This document shows positions 36,057 to 45,988 of a stretch of 64,000 bases of DNA, piece after piece (within the stretch, counting starts at the first letter, position 1; every line of letters starts with the position of its first letter). Below the pieces are notes generated by a model that was not told where the DNA came from, made no database searches, and saw only the letters and a list, made by a program, of their open reading frames with translations. A program made the position numbers and the translations under genes. Source of the DNA: Aliivibrio salmonicida LFI1238. GTDB lineage: Bacteria > Pseudomonadota > Gammaproteobacteria > Enterobacterales > Vibrionaceae. Where the stretch lies: contig NC_011313.1 of the NCBI RefSeq assembly GCF_000196495.1, forward strand, positions 124,001-188,000, given 5' to 3'.

Positions 36057-36548
36057 ATGACTAAATTGCGATATTTAAAAGGGTATCCTGAGCATATTCT
36101 GGCACAGATTGAGCTGATGATAGATAACGGGAAGTTAGCCGAGTGGGTAAAAAATAAATACCCAACAATGCATGACATTACCTCAGAGAAAGCCTTATTT
36201 GAATACACTCAAGCTTTCAAAAACAAATACATTAAGAAATCATCACCGTTAAGTAAGGTGGTGTACGATCCTAAAATACATATTGTCAATAATGCGTTGG
36301 GTTTGCATACGTTTGTTTCTCGTATTCACGGTAATAAGCTGAAAGCAAAAAATGAAATCCGCATATCAAGTGTGTTTCGTAAGGCACCTGAACCATTGCT
36401 ACGTATGCTTGTGGTTCATGAATTAGCGCACATCAAAGAGAAAGCCCACAACAAAGCCTTTTACGCGCTGTGTTGTCATATGGAGCCTGAGTATCATCAA
36501 TTAGAGTTTGATGCGCGTTTGTATTTAACGTATTTAGAAACGATATAG
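36057..36548 (+). CDS. YgjP-like (DUF45) metal-dependent hydrolase
   Basis: A 163-aa cytosolic protein with a zincin-like VVHELAHIKEKAHNKAFY motif (near 120-137), where the two His and a downstream His would hold the metal and Glu would be catalytic. This matches YgjP/WLM-type proteins; some have been linked to nucleotide hydrolysis, so calling it a peptidase would be premature. Confidence 0.8.
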   Translation: MTKLRYLKGYPEHILAQIELMIDNGKLAEWVKNKYPTMHDITSEKALFEYTQAFKNKYIKKSSPLSKVVYDPKIHIVNNALGLHTFVSRIHGNKLKAKNEIRISSVFRKAPEPLLRMLVVHELAHIKEKAHNKAFYALCCHMEPEYHQLEFDARLYLTYLETI

Positions 36549-36551
36549 CGT

Positions 36552-36908
36552 CTATTTATCGATGCCCTGTTCTTTGCGTTCTTCTTCGCATTCGTAAGAG
36601 GCCATTTCAAACTCACGGCATATCCATGGTCGGTTTTCATAAATAGTACACATTAGGGTGTCGCGATCGACAGCGGCACACCAACCATCTTCTGAGCGTA
36701 ACATCACTTCACTTCCCCATTCATCACGGTCTATGTAGACTTCTGGTACGCCAGTGTCTGTAATGATCATCACTTCTAACTTACAACAACAAGCTTGGCA
36801 ATTTTCACAAGTAATGCCAGATCCTGTATTTAATGATGCCGTAGTTAATAGAGACTCTGTAGGAGAAGATTCAGTTAGAACAGTAATGTCGATTGAGTTG
36901 ATGGTCAT
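36552..36908 (-). CDS. YkgJ-family cysteine-cluster protein
   Basis: A 118-aa protein with a CxxCxxCCC group (CENCQACCCKLE near 35) and later WCAAVDRDTLMCTIYENRPWIC, a pattern thought to bind zinc or an Fe-S cluster. The role is unknown. Start 36908 is chosen over 36929 because the shorter N-terminus fits the family better. It is convergent with the YgjP-like gene. Confidence 0.78.
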   Translation of the reverse strand: MTINSIDITVLTESSPTESLLTTASLNTGSGITCENCQACCCKLEVMIITDTGVPEVYIDRDEWGSEVMLRSEDGWCAAVDRDTLMCTIYENRPWICREFEMASYECEEERKEQGIDK

Positions 36909-37244
36909 AATTATCGTGATTGTAAGCAATATTGTGACTAGGGTAACTCACCAAGACCGATATCACGAATAATAAAAAGAAAACACCGCGAATAATTAAA
37001 TCGATAAGGGACAAGCATCATTGAAATGGTAGAAGATTGATGGTGGAAAAAATGAGAGAAAACGCGTGTCTTTTTATCAAGGGTAGAACTTTAAATGTAG
37101 TCCAACTGATACTATTAAAGATAGTCTTTTTTATAAAAGAAATCACAAATAATGGTTAGCTCACAGAATAGAATAAACAGACTTACCAAGCAGACACTCC
37201 TTTGCTAAATATACGGCTGAAAGGTATGGATTTAGGAGGTTATT

Positions 37245-37445
37245 ATGTCTATTAATTCTATTGATCACGGTGATATCACCGAAATGAAAGGCAAGTATGA
37301 TTACGATATTGCCGATGAAGTAGTAACAAATATTACAGAGTGTCAGAAAAAAACAGCAGCACGTCGTCGCATTGAAACAATGCGAGAAATTCGAGAGAGT
37401 GGTCTTACGCTTGCAGAAGCGAAAGACTTAGGCCTTATTCATTAA
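37245..37445 (+). CDS. Small conserved-looking hypothetical protein, 66 aa
   Basis: A strong ribosome site (TAGGAGG) lies 7 bases before the ATG, which supports expression. The protein is charged, helical and cytosolic, ending ESGLTLAEAKDLGLIH. I do not recognise the family. It is followed by a terminator and sits alone; the ~315 bases upstream hold only its promoter region. Confidence 0.7.
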   Translation: MSINSIDHGDITEMKGKYDYDIADEVVTNITECQKKTAARRRIETMREIRESGLTLAEAKDLGLIH

Positions 37446-37485
37446 TTTTTGATTTCTACCTTCATACCTTCATTGTTTTATCATT

Positions 37486-37518
37486 AATGCGCACCAGTTT
37501 TAATTGGAGCGCATTTTT
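37486..37518. terminator. Terminator between convergent genes
   Basis: AATGCGC (37486-37492) pairs with GCGCATT (37509-37515), with inner pairing CCAGTTTTAATTGG and a T tract. Confidence 0.7.
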
Positions 37519-37530
37519 ATTGTGTCGTTA

Positions 37531-38037
37531 TTAGCACCCACTGCTCTCAACAATAAAGCTTGGCGTTGGAGTAGATGGTGTTGCTTGCTCATAACGGAAA
37601 TAACATTGTGAGCTCTCAAGCTCATCAATCGAGTTTGCAAAGCCAATATATAATGCGTCGTTATTCGTATTTTTTGACTCTGAAACGAGCAATTTACCTT
37701 GAAGATTCAATGAGGTTACCACTGACGCATTGTCTAAATGGCCTAGAACTAATATTGGCTCATTGATGTCTTGTAAACTGTTTTGATTTAAATCTAAAAA
37801 ATAACGGTCAGTTGTGCCAATTTGAACCGTATACCCTTGATTGTATTGTTCATGTGCCATTTTATCTGCGTGCTCTGTAGCGTCTTTAACACCATTAATG
37901 ACTCTTTGTTTTGCATTGTGTTGAATATTGAGTAAGAAAGGCGTGGCAGCAAGACCTAATATCACTAAGATAACCACAACAATGATTAACTCTGTAGAAG
38001 TGAATTTTTTATTGTTTTTCATAAAAGAGCGACTCAT
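37531..38037 (-). CDS. Atypical type IV prepilin-like protein
   Basis: A 168-aa protein with a short basic leader, then FTSTELIIVVVILVILGLAA, the hydrophobic helix of type IV pilins and pseudopilins with the conserved Glu at +5. The residue before the cleavage site is Lys (NKKFTSTELI) instead of the usual Gly, so processing by PilD is uncertain. The C-terminus has a Cys pair (SQCYF and SSGC), like the pilin disulfide loop. It stands alone, not in a pilus operon. The start could be 38037 or 38022. Confidence 0.75.
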   Translation of the reverse strand: MSRSFMKNNKKFTSTELIIVVVILVILGLAATPFLLNIQHNAKQRVINGVKDATEHADKMAHEQYNQGYTVQIGTTDRYFLDLNQNSLQDINEPILVLGHLDNASVVTSLNLQGKLLVSESKNTNNDALYIGFANSIDELESSQCYFRYEQATPSTPTPSFIVESSGC

Positions 38038-38313
38038 TAACTTAAATGTATATTTAGTATTAGCTATGTAATGGTTGCATAAAAATTGATGTAAATTGCA
38101 AACATATCGACCTGCATTAATCGCAGGTAGGGTGCTGATTTTATATCATTAGTTGATAAAATACACATTAACTTTATAAGTATCCTAAATAATTGCAGGA
38201 ATTATGCGCAAATGAGACAATTTTAACGTGTTGATTATGGATGTTTTTTTAATGCTAGAAAATAGCAAGGCAAGAGATTAAACTTAGGCGGTGATTAATT
38301 AAATGAGCTTGTT

Positions 38314-38520
38314 ATGAAAAACCTGTCGCTGTTGCCTCCAAAAGAAAAAAATAAAATCGAATTAGATAAGCAAGCTGCGTTCTTTGTTTGGAAGGTAAAA
38401 AATGCAAAAGCAGGTCCTGACCTTTGGGTAACCGAGGCGGGTAAGCTTGAAGATGAGTCAGAACGTCTATTTTTTCAGCAATCTATTGAAAAATACAAGT
38501 CAAAAATGGGCGTAGCGTAA
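38314..38520 (+). CDS. Small hypothetical protein, 68 aa
   Basis: A soluble, Lys/Glu-rich protein (LLPPKEKNKIELDKQAAFFV at the start) with no signal or TM. Family not recognised. It precedes the YebC-like gene by 92 bases. The ~275-bp gap upstream, towards the divergent prepilin gene, shows only a short inverted repeat (ACCTGC-ATTAATC-GCAGGT). Confidence 0.6.
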   Translation: MKNLSLLPPKEKNKIELDKQAAFFVWKVKNAKAGPDLWVTEAGKLEDESERLFFQQSIEKYKSKMGVA

Positions 38521-38612
38521 AGGTTCCTTGATCTTTAGTAGCGCACCATATCTGTAATTTGGTAGAATCCCGCCATAATTTAAAGTCCATAAACAAAAAA
38601 GAGAGAACTCCG

Positions 38613-39335
38613 ATGGGAAGAAGTTTTGAAGTGCGCAAGTCTTCAATGGCTAAAACACAAGGCGCAAAAATCAAAGTTTATTCTAAATACGGTAAAGAAA
38701 TTTACATGTGTGCTAAGAATGGCGGTCCTGATCCAGACATGAACTTGTCTCTAAAACATCTTATTTCGAAAGCGAAAAAAGATCAGGTTCCTACACACAT
38801 TATTGATAAAGCAATCGACAAAGCAAATGGCGGTGGTGGTGAAGATTACCAACACGCACGCTATGAAGGTTTTGCGCCAGGCGGCGCAAGCGTAATCGTT
38901 GATTGTTTAACAGACAATGGCAACCGTACTTTCCAAGACGTTCGTCAATGTTTTGTTAAAACAGGCGCTAAAATTGGTAGCCCTGGTACAAGTTCTCACA
39001 TGTTTGATCACCAAGCTGTATTCCAGTTTAAAGGTGAAGATGAAGAAGCAGTACTTGAAGCATTAATGATGCAAGACGTTGATGTCACTGACATTGAACT
39101 TGAAGATGGCGTGATCACCGTATTTGCACCAAACACTGAGTTCTTTAAAGTGAAAACAGCACTGGCTGCTGAATACCCTGATCTAGTGGTCGATGTGGAA
39201 GAAATTACGTTTGTTCCTCAAAACCCAATGGAAATAACGGGTGAAGATGCTGAGAAATTCCAAAAATTCTTAGATCTATTAGACGATTGTGATGACGTTC
39301 AACAAGTTTATCATAACGCGGAATTAGAAGATTAA
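38613..39335 (+). CDS. YebC/PmpR-family protein (YeeN-like)
   Basis: A 240-aa cytosolic protein. The family core includes [19 protein letters not shown] at the start, [20 protein letters not shown], and [19 protein letters not shown]. Family members have been described as transcription regulators and, more recently, as factors relieving ribosome pausing. GAGAG lies before the ATG at 38613; the frame from 38559 adds non-family residues. Confidence 0.9.
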
Positions 39336-39359
39336 TTGACACTGCTCAATTAGCCTCAT

Positions 39360-39391
39360 AAAAACCGAGTAGAAGTACTCGGTTTTTTTAT
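39360..39391 (+). terminator. Terminator after the YebC-like gene
   Basis: AAAACCGAGTA and TACTCGGTTTT form an 11-bp stem with a GAAG loop and end in seven T. Confidence 0.85.
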
Positions 39392-39540
39392 AGCCTTAAT
39401 TTATTCAGCCAATTATACGGTTTGAATAAATTAAGGTTTTATTGGTTACAGTAATCAAAGATTGAGTAATCTCTCAGTTACTGTATCCTACAGCGCTCGC
39501 AGTTTTGCGCTTAATGATCATTATTAGAGAAAATTTTAGT

Positions 39541-41028
39541 ATGGGTTTTACCTCTCTGGGCTTATCTGCCCCTATTTTAAAAGCTGTAGAAGCTCAAGGT
39601 TACAGCACGCCTTCACCAATCCAATTACAAGCGATTCCAGCGGTAATTGAAGGGAAGGACGTTATGGCGGCGGCTCAAACAGGAACAGGTAAAACAGCAG
39701 GCTTTACACTTCCTCTTCTTGAGCGTTTATCAAAAGGTCAAAAACTTAAGTTTAACCAAGTTCGTGCATTAATCTTAACACCAACTCGTGAGCTTGCAGC
39801 GCAAGTGCATGAAAGTGTTGAAAAATACAGTGTGAATCTTCCACTAACTTCTGATGTCGTATTTGGTGGCGTTAAAGCAAACCCACAAATGCAACGCCTT
39901 CGTAAAGGTGTTGATGTATTGGTTGCAACCCCTGGCCGTTTGTTGGATCTTGCGAATCAAAATGCAATTAAATTCGATCAACTGGAAATTCTAGTTTTGG
40001 ATGAAGCTGACCGTATGTTAGATATGGGCTTTATTCACGACATTAAAAAGATCTTAAATAAATTACCTAAGAACCGTCAAAATCTACTTTTCTCTGCGAC
40101 GTTCTCTGATGAGATCCGTCAGTTAGCAAAAGGGCTTGTAAATAACCCCGTTGAGATTTCAGTAGCAACGCGTAACACAACGGCAGAAACGGTTGAACAA
40201 TCAGTTTACGTTGTTGATAAAACGAAAAAAGCGCGTGTTCTTACTAAGCTAATTAAAGACAATGACTGGAAACAAGTATTGGTTTTCAGCAAAACTAAAC
40301 ATGGTGCAAACCGTTTAGCGAAGACTCTTGAAGAGAAAGGCATTAGCTCTGCGGCTATCCATGGCAATAAGAGCCAAGGTGCACGTACGAAAGCATTAGC
40401 TAACTTCAAGAGCGGTCAAGTTCGTGTATTAGTAGCGACAGACATTGCTGCTCGTGGTTTGGATATCGAGCAATTACCACAAGTTATCAACGTTGACTTA
40501 CCAAAAGTGCCTGAAGATTACGTTCACCGTATTGGCCGTACTGGTCGTGCTGGCGCAACGGGTAAAGCAATCTCTTTTGTGAGTGAAGATGAAGCAAGTG
40601 AATTGTTCGCGATTGAGCGTCTAATTCAAAAAATCTTACCTCGTCATACATTAGAAGGTTTTGAACCTGAAATGAAAGTGCCTGAGTCAAGATTAGATTC
40701 TCGTCCTATCAAAGCAAAGAAACCAAAGAAAACACATGCACCACGTGTAGAGCATAAAGATGGTCAACGTTCAGGTGAAAACCGCAGTGGTCATAAGCAA
40801 GGCGCGAAACCGGCTCCAAGACGTAACACTGAGAATAAAGACGGTGCTGCTAAGAAAGAAGGCGGTAATGCTAAGAAACGTCCTACTGATGGTGGTAAAC
40901 CTAGATCGAAAGGCAATGGTGAAAACCGCGGTAATGGCAGTAACTTTGGTAGTGGTAAACCAAAATCAGATGCGACAAAACCACGTCGCCAAGGCCCACG
41001 TCCAGCGCGTAAGCCAGTAGCTCAATAA
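39541..41028 (+). CDS. rhlE: DEAD-box RNA helicase RhlE
   Basis: A 495-aa ATP-dependent RNA helicase involved in ribosome assembly and RNA turnover. Motifs in order: Q motif (GYSTPSPIQLQAIP), AQTGTGKT, PTRELAAQ, DEAD (VLDEADRMLDMG), SAT, ARGLDIE and HRIGRTGRAG. From about 375 on, a disordered Lys/Arg/Gly/Asn tail (KAKKPKKTHA onward) would bind RNA. The ATG at 39541 opens the MGFTSLGL helix typical of RhlE; the codon at 39505 does not. Confidence 0.92.
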   Translation: MGFTSLGLSAPILKAVEAQGYSTPSPIQLQAIPAVIEGKDVMAAAQTGTGKTAGFTLPLLERLSKGQKLKFNQVRALILTPTRELAAQVHESVEKYSVNLPLTSDVVFGGVKANPQMQRLRKGVDVLVATPGRLLDLANQNAIKFDQLEILVLDEADRMLDMGFIHDIKKILNKLPKNRQNLLFSATFSDEIRQLAKGLVNNPVEISVATRNTTAETVEQSVYVVDKTKKARVLTKLIKDNDWKQVLVFSKTKHGANRLAKTLEEKGISSAAIHGNKSQGARTKALANFKSGQVRVLVATDIAARGLDIEQLPQVINVDLPKVPEDYVHRIGRTGRAGATGKAISFVSEDEASELFAIERLIQKILPRHTLEGFEPEMKVPESRLDSRPIKAKKPKKTHAPRVEHKDGQRSGENRSGHKQGAKPAPRRNTENKDGAAKKEGGNAKKRPTDGGKPRSKGNGENRGNGSNFGSGKPKSDATKPRRQGPRPARKPVAQ

Positions 41029-41054
41029 TTATCTAACCGATAATGCTTAATTCA

Positions 41055-41088
41055 AAAAACCAGCTAATACGTTAGCTGGTTTTTTTTG
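41055..41088 (+). terminator. Terminator after rhlE
   Basis: AAAACCAGCTAA and TTAGCTGGTTTT pair around a TACG loop with a T run. Confidence 0.85.
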
Positions 41089-41329
41089 TTTTGAATAACT
41101 CAATATATCACCTTGATATCTTATCGGTTGTCGTGCCGTGGTCATTAATTAAACCAATGCCTCCACTTAGTGTGATGTGAGTCATATTTTATGAATAAAT
41201 TTTATTCATATTAAGAATGTGTATCATTTTTGATACGGGCATTAAACGGGCAAATGATTCATGTTGATGTAAATGTTATTAATGTACCTTGTTAACATTG
41301 TTCGTGGCTGTGAATGTTTGTAGGTGATA

Positions 41330-42778
41330 ATGAGGGTAAAAAATATTGTTTCAGTAGGGTCGCTATTACTGCTTAGTGTGGCTCTAGCTTGCTCTATTAC
41401 TTATGTGGTTAAAAGTAACAATAAGCAAAGTAAACTAATAGAAAGTGATTTAGAGTTTAACGCCAATTTTGTTTCTATTTGGCTTAAAACCGCATTTTAT
41501 CATTCAAATGATGTACTACATCAACTCTCGGATACATTAGAGCAAGATGGGTTTGCAACATTGCCTCTGTCTGGTAAATCTTATCAAGAACAAAGTGATG
41601 TGTTTGAGTTTCAGTATGAAACGCTGATTAACGCAATTCATGTTTTTGTGGTTAATAAAAATTGTATTTTATTGAATACAAAAACGATTGGTGGCGTTGA
41701 TCTTTCTTCCCGAGAGTATTGTCAAATATTAAAGCAAGATGATAAGAGTGTTGAATCTATCATTACCTCTCCTTTTAAAGATCTCTTAAATCGTAATGTG
41801 ATCGTTCAGGGTGTTAAAATCACGGATGAAAAGAATAACTTTGCAGGTATTGTTGGTTTATTAACAGATTTCACTTTTTTTAATCAGGTATTGAAAAATG
41901 TTAAATTATCTGAGAATTCAACAATCTCTATTTTGAGCAGTGATTTCACTGTATTGGCATCAACAGCGCCACAACATTTACCTATAGGTGAAAAATTAGA
42001 TTTTTCTTATATCCCTGAAAATAAAATTAAAGGATTAAAATATAATCAAAAGGTGATGTTTGATTCTGCTAAAACTTATAATGGTGAGCACCAAGGTATT
42101 TTAGTTAAGAAGGTATCGGATTTACCTTTTATGATATTGGTGACTAAAGCAAAGTATTATTGGTTTACTCCCCTTTACATTACTATTTTTATTGTATCGA
42201 TGTTAATGATTCTCTTATCTTTTTTCATTTTTAAAAATGCGTATTATTTTCAGACATTGATATACCAAGCTGAGCATTATTCTAAATTAGCACTTTATGA
42301 TGAATTAACGGGGGTATGTAATCGCCGCTGTTTTGAAAAAGTCATGTCATCTTTTTTAGAGGAATATAAACAGAAAGGTGTTGTGTTTTCGTTAGTGATT
42401 TTTGATATCGATTTCTTCAAAGACATTAATGATACTTATGGCCATGATAGAGGAGATGAAGTGCTTAGAGTTTTTAGTAAAACGTGCTCTAGTGTGATGT
42501 CACCAGAAGATATTTTTGCTCGTTTGGGTGGTGATGAATTTGTAATGATAATGGCGAATAAAACAAGCCAAGAAGCAGCACTTATTATGACTGAGCTATT
42601 ACATCAAATTAGGCGATTATCAGTCATGACCTCAAAAGGTGAATTGAAGATATCGAGCAGTATTGGTATTACACAAATGAAAACAAAGAATGATGATTTT
42701 TCGGTTCTATTAGAGCGAGCAGATAAAGCGCTTTATCAAGTAAAAAGAAGTGGTCGAAATGGCGTCGTCGTCAGATAA
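41330..42778 (+). CDS. Membrane diguanylate cyclase, paralog 1
   Basis: A 482-aa protein predicted to make cyclic di-GMP. TM1 is about 6-26, a dCache-like periplasmic sensor about 30-280, TM2 about 284-305, and the GGDEF domain about 325-482 with DELTGVCNRR, FDIDFFKDINDTYGHD and ARLGGDEFVM. The inhibitory RxxD site is not kept (SPED in its place). The sensor has two Cys 19 residues apart (NCILLNTK to SREYC). AGGTG lies five bases before the ATG. It is one of three related proteins within 8 kb, with its own promoter. Confidence 0.88.
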   Translation: MRVKNIVSVGSLLLLSVALACSITYVVKSNNKQSKLIESDLEFNANFVSIWLKTAFYHSNDVLHQLSDTLEQDGFATLPLSGKSYQEQSDVFEFQYETLINAIHVFVVNKNCILLNTKTIGGVDLSSREYCQILKQDDKSVESIITSPFKDLLNRNVIVQGVKITDEKNNFAGIVGLLTDFTFFNQVLKNVKLSENSTISILSSDFTVLASTAPQHLPIGEKLDFSYIPENKIKGLKYNQKVMFDSAKTYNGEHQGILVKKVSDLPFMILVTKAKYYWFTPLYITIFIVSMLMILLSFFIFKNAYYFQTLIYQAEHYSKLALYDELTGVCNRRCFEKVMSSFLEEYKQKGVVFSLVIFDIDFFKDINDTYGHDRGDEVLRVFSKTCSSVMSPEDIFARLGGDEFVMIMANKTSQEAALIMTELLHQIRRLSVMTSKGELKISSSIGITQMKTKNDDFSVLLERADKALYQVKRSGRNGVVVR

Positions 42779-42913
42779 TCCATTTATGTTTCTTTATTGA
42801 GAGTGCATGTTTCGTAAACTATACACATGGAAAATTAAAGTAAAGATTCTCTTGTTGATGTAACTATTATTAGTGTAGCGTTATCCATAAGTGTTATTTA
42901 GTTGGTTTTTTAC

Positions 42914-44359
42914 ATGAAAGAGAGGACAACGGTTTTTTATAGCTCTATGTTATTTGTGATGTTAATTTCTACAGTATTAATTATTACTATTTCAAATAAT
43001 TATCAGCAGCATAATAAAAGATTGGAAAGTGAATTAAGGTTTAATGCAAACTTTGTTTCTACGTGGTTAAATTTAGTATACAAGCATTCAAATAACGTTT
43101 TAGAAGGAATGGCAACGGATCTTTATAACAATCACTTATTGACTGTTCCTTTGAATCCAATGGTATTAAATGAGCAAAAAAAATTACTCAATATAGAAGC
43201 GGAGATGCTTATTAATGCATCAACTATATTTGCTATTAACAACAAATGTATTTTAGTTAATGCAATTTCAGACGTTGGTGCTGATCTTTCTTCTCGTGAG
43301 TATTGTAAACAAATACAAGAAAGCAATAAGCATACTATTTTCACTGATCCGTTCGTGGATTTATTTGGGAAAACAGTTGTTGCTCAAGGGGTTAGGATTA
43401 CCAATAAATCAGATCAGTTTATAGGTATGGTTGGTATTTTAAGCGGGTTAGACTTTTTCTCTAGTGCTTTAAGTGCCTTGGATATATCGACAAAATCATC
43501 CGTGTCAATTTTAAGTTCTGATCTTATGGTATTAGCGACCAATAGAACTGAATTACTTAAGATCGGTAGCCGCCCTGTGATTAGTAAAGAATCGACTGAA
43601 ATACTTCAGGGTTTAGCTGATAATCAAGAGGTGTTTTTTGAAGCGATGAGAAAGCACCACGGTTTTAATCAGATGGTGTTTGCAAAAAAAGTACCGGGTT
43701 ACCCTTTTATTTTAATCGTATCGAAGCCTAAGTATTTTTGGGCTGATTATGCGTACCTTTCTATTATTTCTTTTATTTTAGTTATTTCGTTGGTGGTTGC
43801 GTTATTAATGAAAAATACGTTTCTATTATCCAAATTACTTTCCCAAAATGATCATTATTTTAAGCTCGCATTACATGATGAATTAACGGGGGTTCTAAAT
43901 CGTCGAGGATTTGAAAAAAATACCAAACAGGTACTTGAGTTGGCAAAATCCAGCCCAACCTCAATTGTCTCGGTTTTGTTTGATATTGATTATTTTAAAC
44001 AGATTAATGATACCTATGGGCATGATAAAGGGGATGAAGTATTACGAAGCTTTACTCAAATATGCCAAGCACACATCACTCACTGCGATGTGTTTGCGAG
44101 ACTCGGTGGTGATGAGTTTGTCATGCTTTTACCAAACCAAAATGGGCAACAAGCCACGAAATGTATTAATGAGCTGTTAGATAAGATAAGAGCGATACGC
44201 GTTGAAACACCATTAGGATCAATATCGGTATCGAGCAGTATCGGAATGTCAGAGGTACGTTCGCCTAACGAGTCAATTGCTAAGTGGTTAGAAAGAGCAG
44301 ATAAAGCACTTTATCAAGCGAAAAAACAAGGTCGTAACTGTGTGGTTTTAAAGGCTTAA
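42914..44359 (+). CDS. Membrane diguanylate cyclase, paralog 2
   Basis: A 481-aa protein with the same plan as its upstream neighbour: TM1, a periplasmic sensor with the KCILVNA to SREYC Cys pair, TM2, and a GGDEF domain (DELTGVLNRRGFEK, ARLGGDEFVML). The I-site reads THCD, so product inhibition is doubtful. The start at 42914 (ATG) is preferred to a TTG at 42902. The sequence before it resembles that before paralog 1 (TGTTGATGTAA and ATTATTA-GTGTA blocks), consistent with tandem duplication. Confidence 0.88.
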   Translation: MKERTTVFYSSMLFVMLISTVLIITISNNYQQHNKRLESELRFNANFVSTWLNLVYKHSNNVLEGMATDLYNNHLLTVPLNPMVLNEQKKLLNIEAEMLINASTIFAINNKCILVNAISDVGADLSSREYCKQIQESNKHTIFTDPFVDLFGKTVVAQGVRITNKSDQFIGMVGILSGLDFFSSALSALDISTKSSVSILSSDLMVLATNRTELLKIGSRPVISKESTEILQGLADNQEVFFEAMRKHHGFNQMVFAKKVPGYPFILIVSKPKYFWADYAYLSIISFILVISLVVALLMKNTFLLSKLLSQNDHYFKLALHDELTGVLNRRGFEKNTKQVLELAKSSPTSIVSVLFDIDYFKQINDTYGHDKGDEVLRSFTQICQAHITHCDVFARLGGDEFVMLLPNQNGQQATKCINELLDKIRAIRVETPLGSISVSSSIGMSEVRSPNESIAKWLERADKALYQAKKQGRNCVVLKA

Positions 44360-44376
44360 CACTAATTTTTTGATAT

Positions 44377-44410
44377 AAGCCAGGTAAAGGTATTTATCTG
44401 GCTTTTTTTG
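44377..44410 (+). terminator. Terminator after diguanylate cyclase 2
   Basis: AAGCCAG (44377-44383) pairs with CTGGCTT, followed by seven T. Confidence 0.75.
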
Positions 44411-44656
44411 TATCAAAGATAGCCAATTTGATTGCGGTTAATACGAGAATTATTTCATTATAAAAACTAATCCAAATTCGTAAAAAAACTCTCCTGAAAT
44501 TACATGAATTTAAATTGCTAGGTTTACTGAATAAGACTATTATCTCGCGCCATTAGGGTCGTGATAATAACAAACCGTTTATTTAAATAATTTGTCACAA
44601 ACCAATTTAACTTATTCTTTTTTCTTATCTATTACTGTTTTTTCTGGAGAGCAGTC

Positions 44657-45859
44657 ATGCAAAAATCTTATTCACTTGGTACCTTCAGCTTTCTGATCGT
44701 AATCCTTGTTGCTGTTGGTCAAATGACTCAAACTATGTATGTACCTTCAATTGGGTACATGGCAAGTGAATTCAAAGTAAGTCCAGCATCATTACAAGCA
44801 GTAATGGCTGTTTACTTAATCCCTTACGGGTTGTCACAGTTTTTTTATGGACCACTATCTGATCGTTTAGGACGTCGATTTGTTATCTTATCGGGTCTTG
44901 GTTTGTATATTGTTGGGGCATTATTGGCATTATTTGCTCATGATTATACTTATTTCCTTGTTGGTAGCTTTATTCAGGGGCTAGGTATTGGTTCTGCTGG
45001 AGCGATGTGCCGTACTGTACCAAGAGATTGTTTCTCTGGTGCGGAGTTACATAAAGCGAACAGTTTAATTAGTATGTGCATGATGTTCTCTCCGTTAATG
45101 GCACCAGTGTTAGGTGGTTATTTAACGGAAGCGTTTGGTTGGCGTTCAAGCTATTTATTTTTAGCTTTGTTTAGTATTGCTGTGATGATCATTATGACAA
45201 CGTCAATGAAAGAGACATTGCCACTTGAGGTTCGCCGTAAAGAACCTGTATTAAAAAGTTACCGCTATGTATTATCAGAGCACCGCTTTCAAGGTTATTT
45301 AATCTGTTTAGTGGCTACGTTTGCGGGTGTTGCCGTGTTTGAAGCGGCGGCAGGCGTTTTGCTTGGAGGTAAATTAAAATTACCGGCAACGATGGTGAGC
45401 ATCCTATTCATCTTGCCTATTCCTGGTTATTTAGCTGGAGCTGGTCTATCGGCTGTGATTGCAAAGCGTTGGTCTGAGAAAAAATCATTAGATGTTGGTT
45501 TAGTGTCTATCGTCTTTGGTTCTGCGATTGTCTTGATCCCTGGGATCATGGGGTTAACCACGGCACTCACTTTAGTTGGTGGCGCTGTGCTGTATTTCTT
45601 AGGCGCGGGTATTTTATTTCCTGCTGCGACAACAGGGGCTTTATCTCCTTTTCCACATCATGCAGGAACGGCTGGTGCGTTATTAGGGGGCATGCAAAAC
45701 CTAGGCGCAGGTTTGACAACAATGGCAGCATCAATGATCCCTGCCAACAGTCAAATGCCTGTGGGGTTGATTATGTTCTTGATGTCGTTATTAGCGATTT
45801 ATGGTTTGAGAAAAGTACACTCAACACCACCATCAAGCGAAATGCCATTAGCGGTATAA
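44657..45859 (+). CDS. emrD: MFS drug exporter, EmrD/Bcr-CflA type
   Basis: A 400-aa, 12-TM drug:proton antiporter. The loop 2-3 motif YGPLSDRLGRR is near 62-72, and the TM5 motif C region MFSPLMAPVLGGYL is near 145-158, both typical of DHA1 exporters. Similar to vibrio EmrD-like proteins; the drug range is not shown by sequence. It has its own upstream region of about 250 bases and a strong terminator. Confidence 0.82.
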   Translation: MQKSYSLGTFSFLIVILVAVGQMTQTMYVPSIGYMASEFKVSPASLQAVMAVYLIPYGLSQFFYGPLSDRLGRRFVILSGLGLYIVGALLALFAHDYTYFLVGSFIQGLGIGSAGAMCRTVPRDCFSGAELHKANSLISMCMMFSPLMAPVLGGYLTEAFGWRSSYLFLALFSIAVMIIMTTSMKETLPLEVRRKEPVLKSYRYVLSEHRFQGYLICLVATFAGVAVFEAAAGVLLGGKLKLPATMVSILFILPIPGYLAGAGLSAVIAKRWSEKKSLDVGLVSIVFGSAIVLIPGIMGLTTALTLVGGAVLYFLGAGILFPAATTGALSPFPHHAGTAGALLGGMQNLGAGLTTMAASMIPANSQMPVGLIMFLMSLLAIYGLRKVHSTPPSSEMPLAV

Positions 45860-45885
45860 AACTTAATCGTTAAATAGACAGTAAT

Positions 45886-45924
45886 AAAAAAGGCCGAGTA
45901 GATAGTATCTACTCGGCCTTTTTT
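45886..45924. terminator. Bidirectional terminator, emrD / dbpA
   Basis: AAAAAAGGCCGAGTAGATA pairs perfectly with its complement up to TTTTTT. Serves two convergent genes. Confidence 0.9.
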
Positions 45925-45988
45925 GTATGTAACGTCAGCTAAGCGATTTATCACGTTAGCTGATGCTACTATTTATTTATATGTGGTA

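Noticed and set aside
38110..38130. ACCTGC...GCAGGT inverted repeat as a terminator
   Set aside because: No T tract follows and it lies in a divergent promoter region; its function is unclear and it is too short to call.
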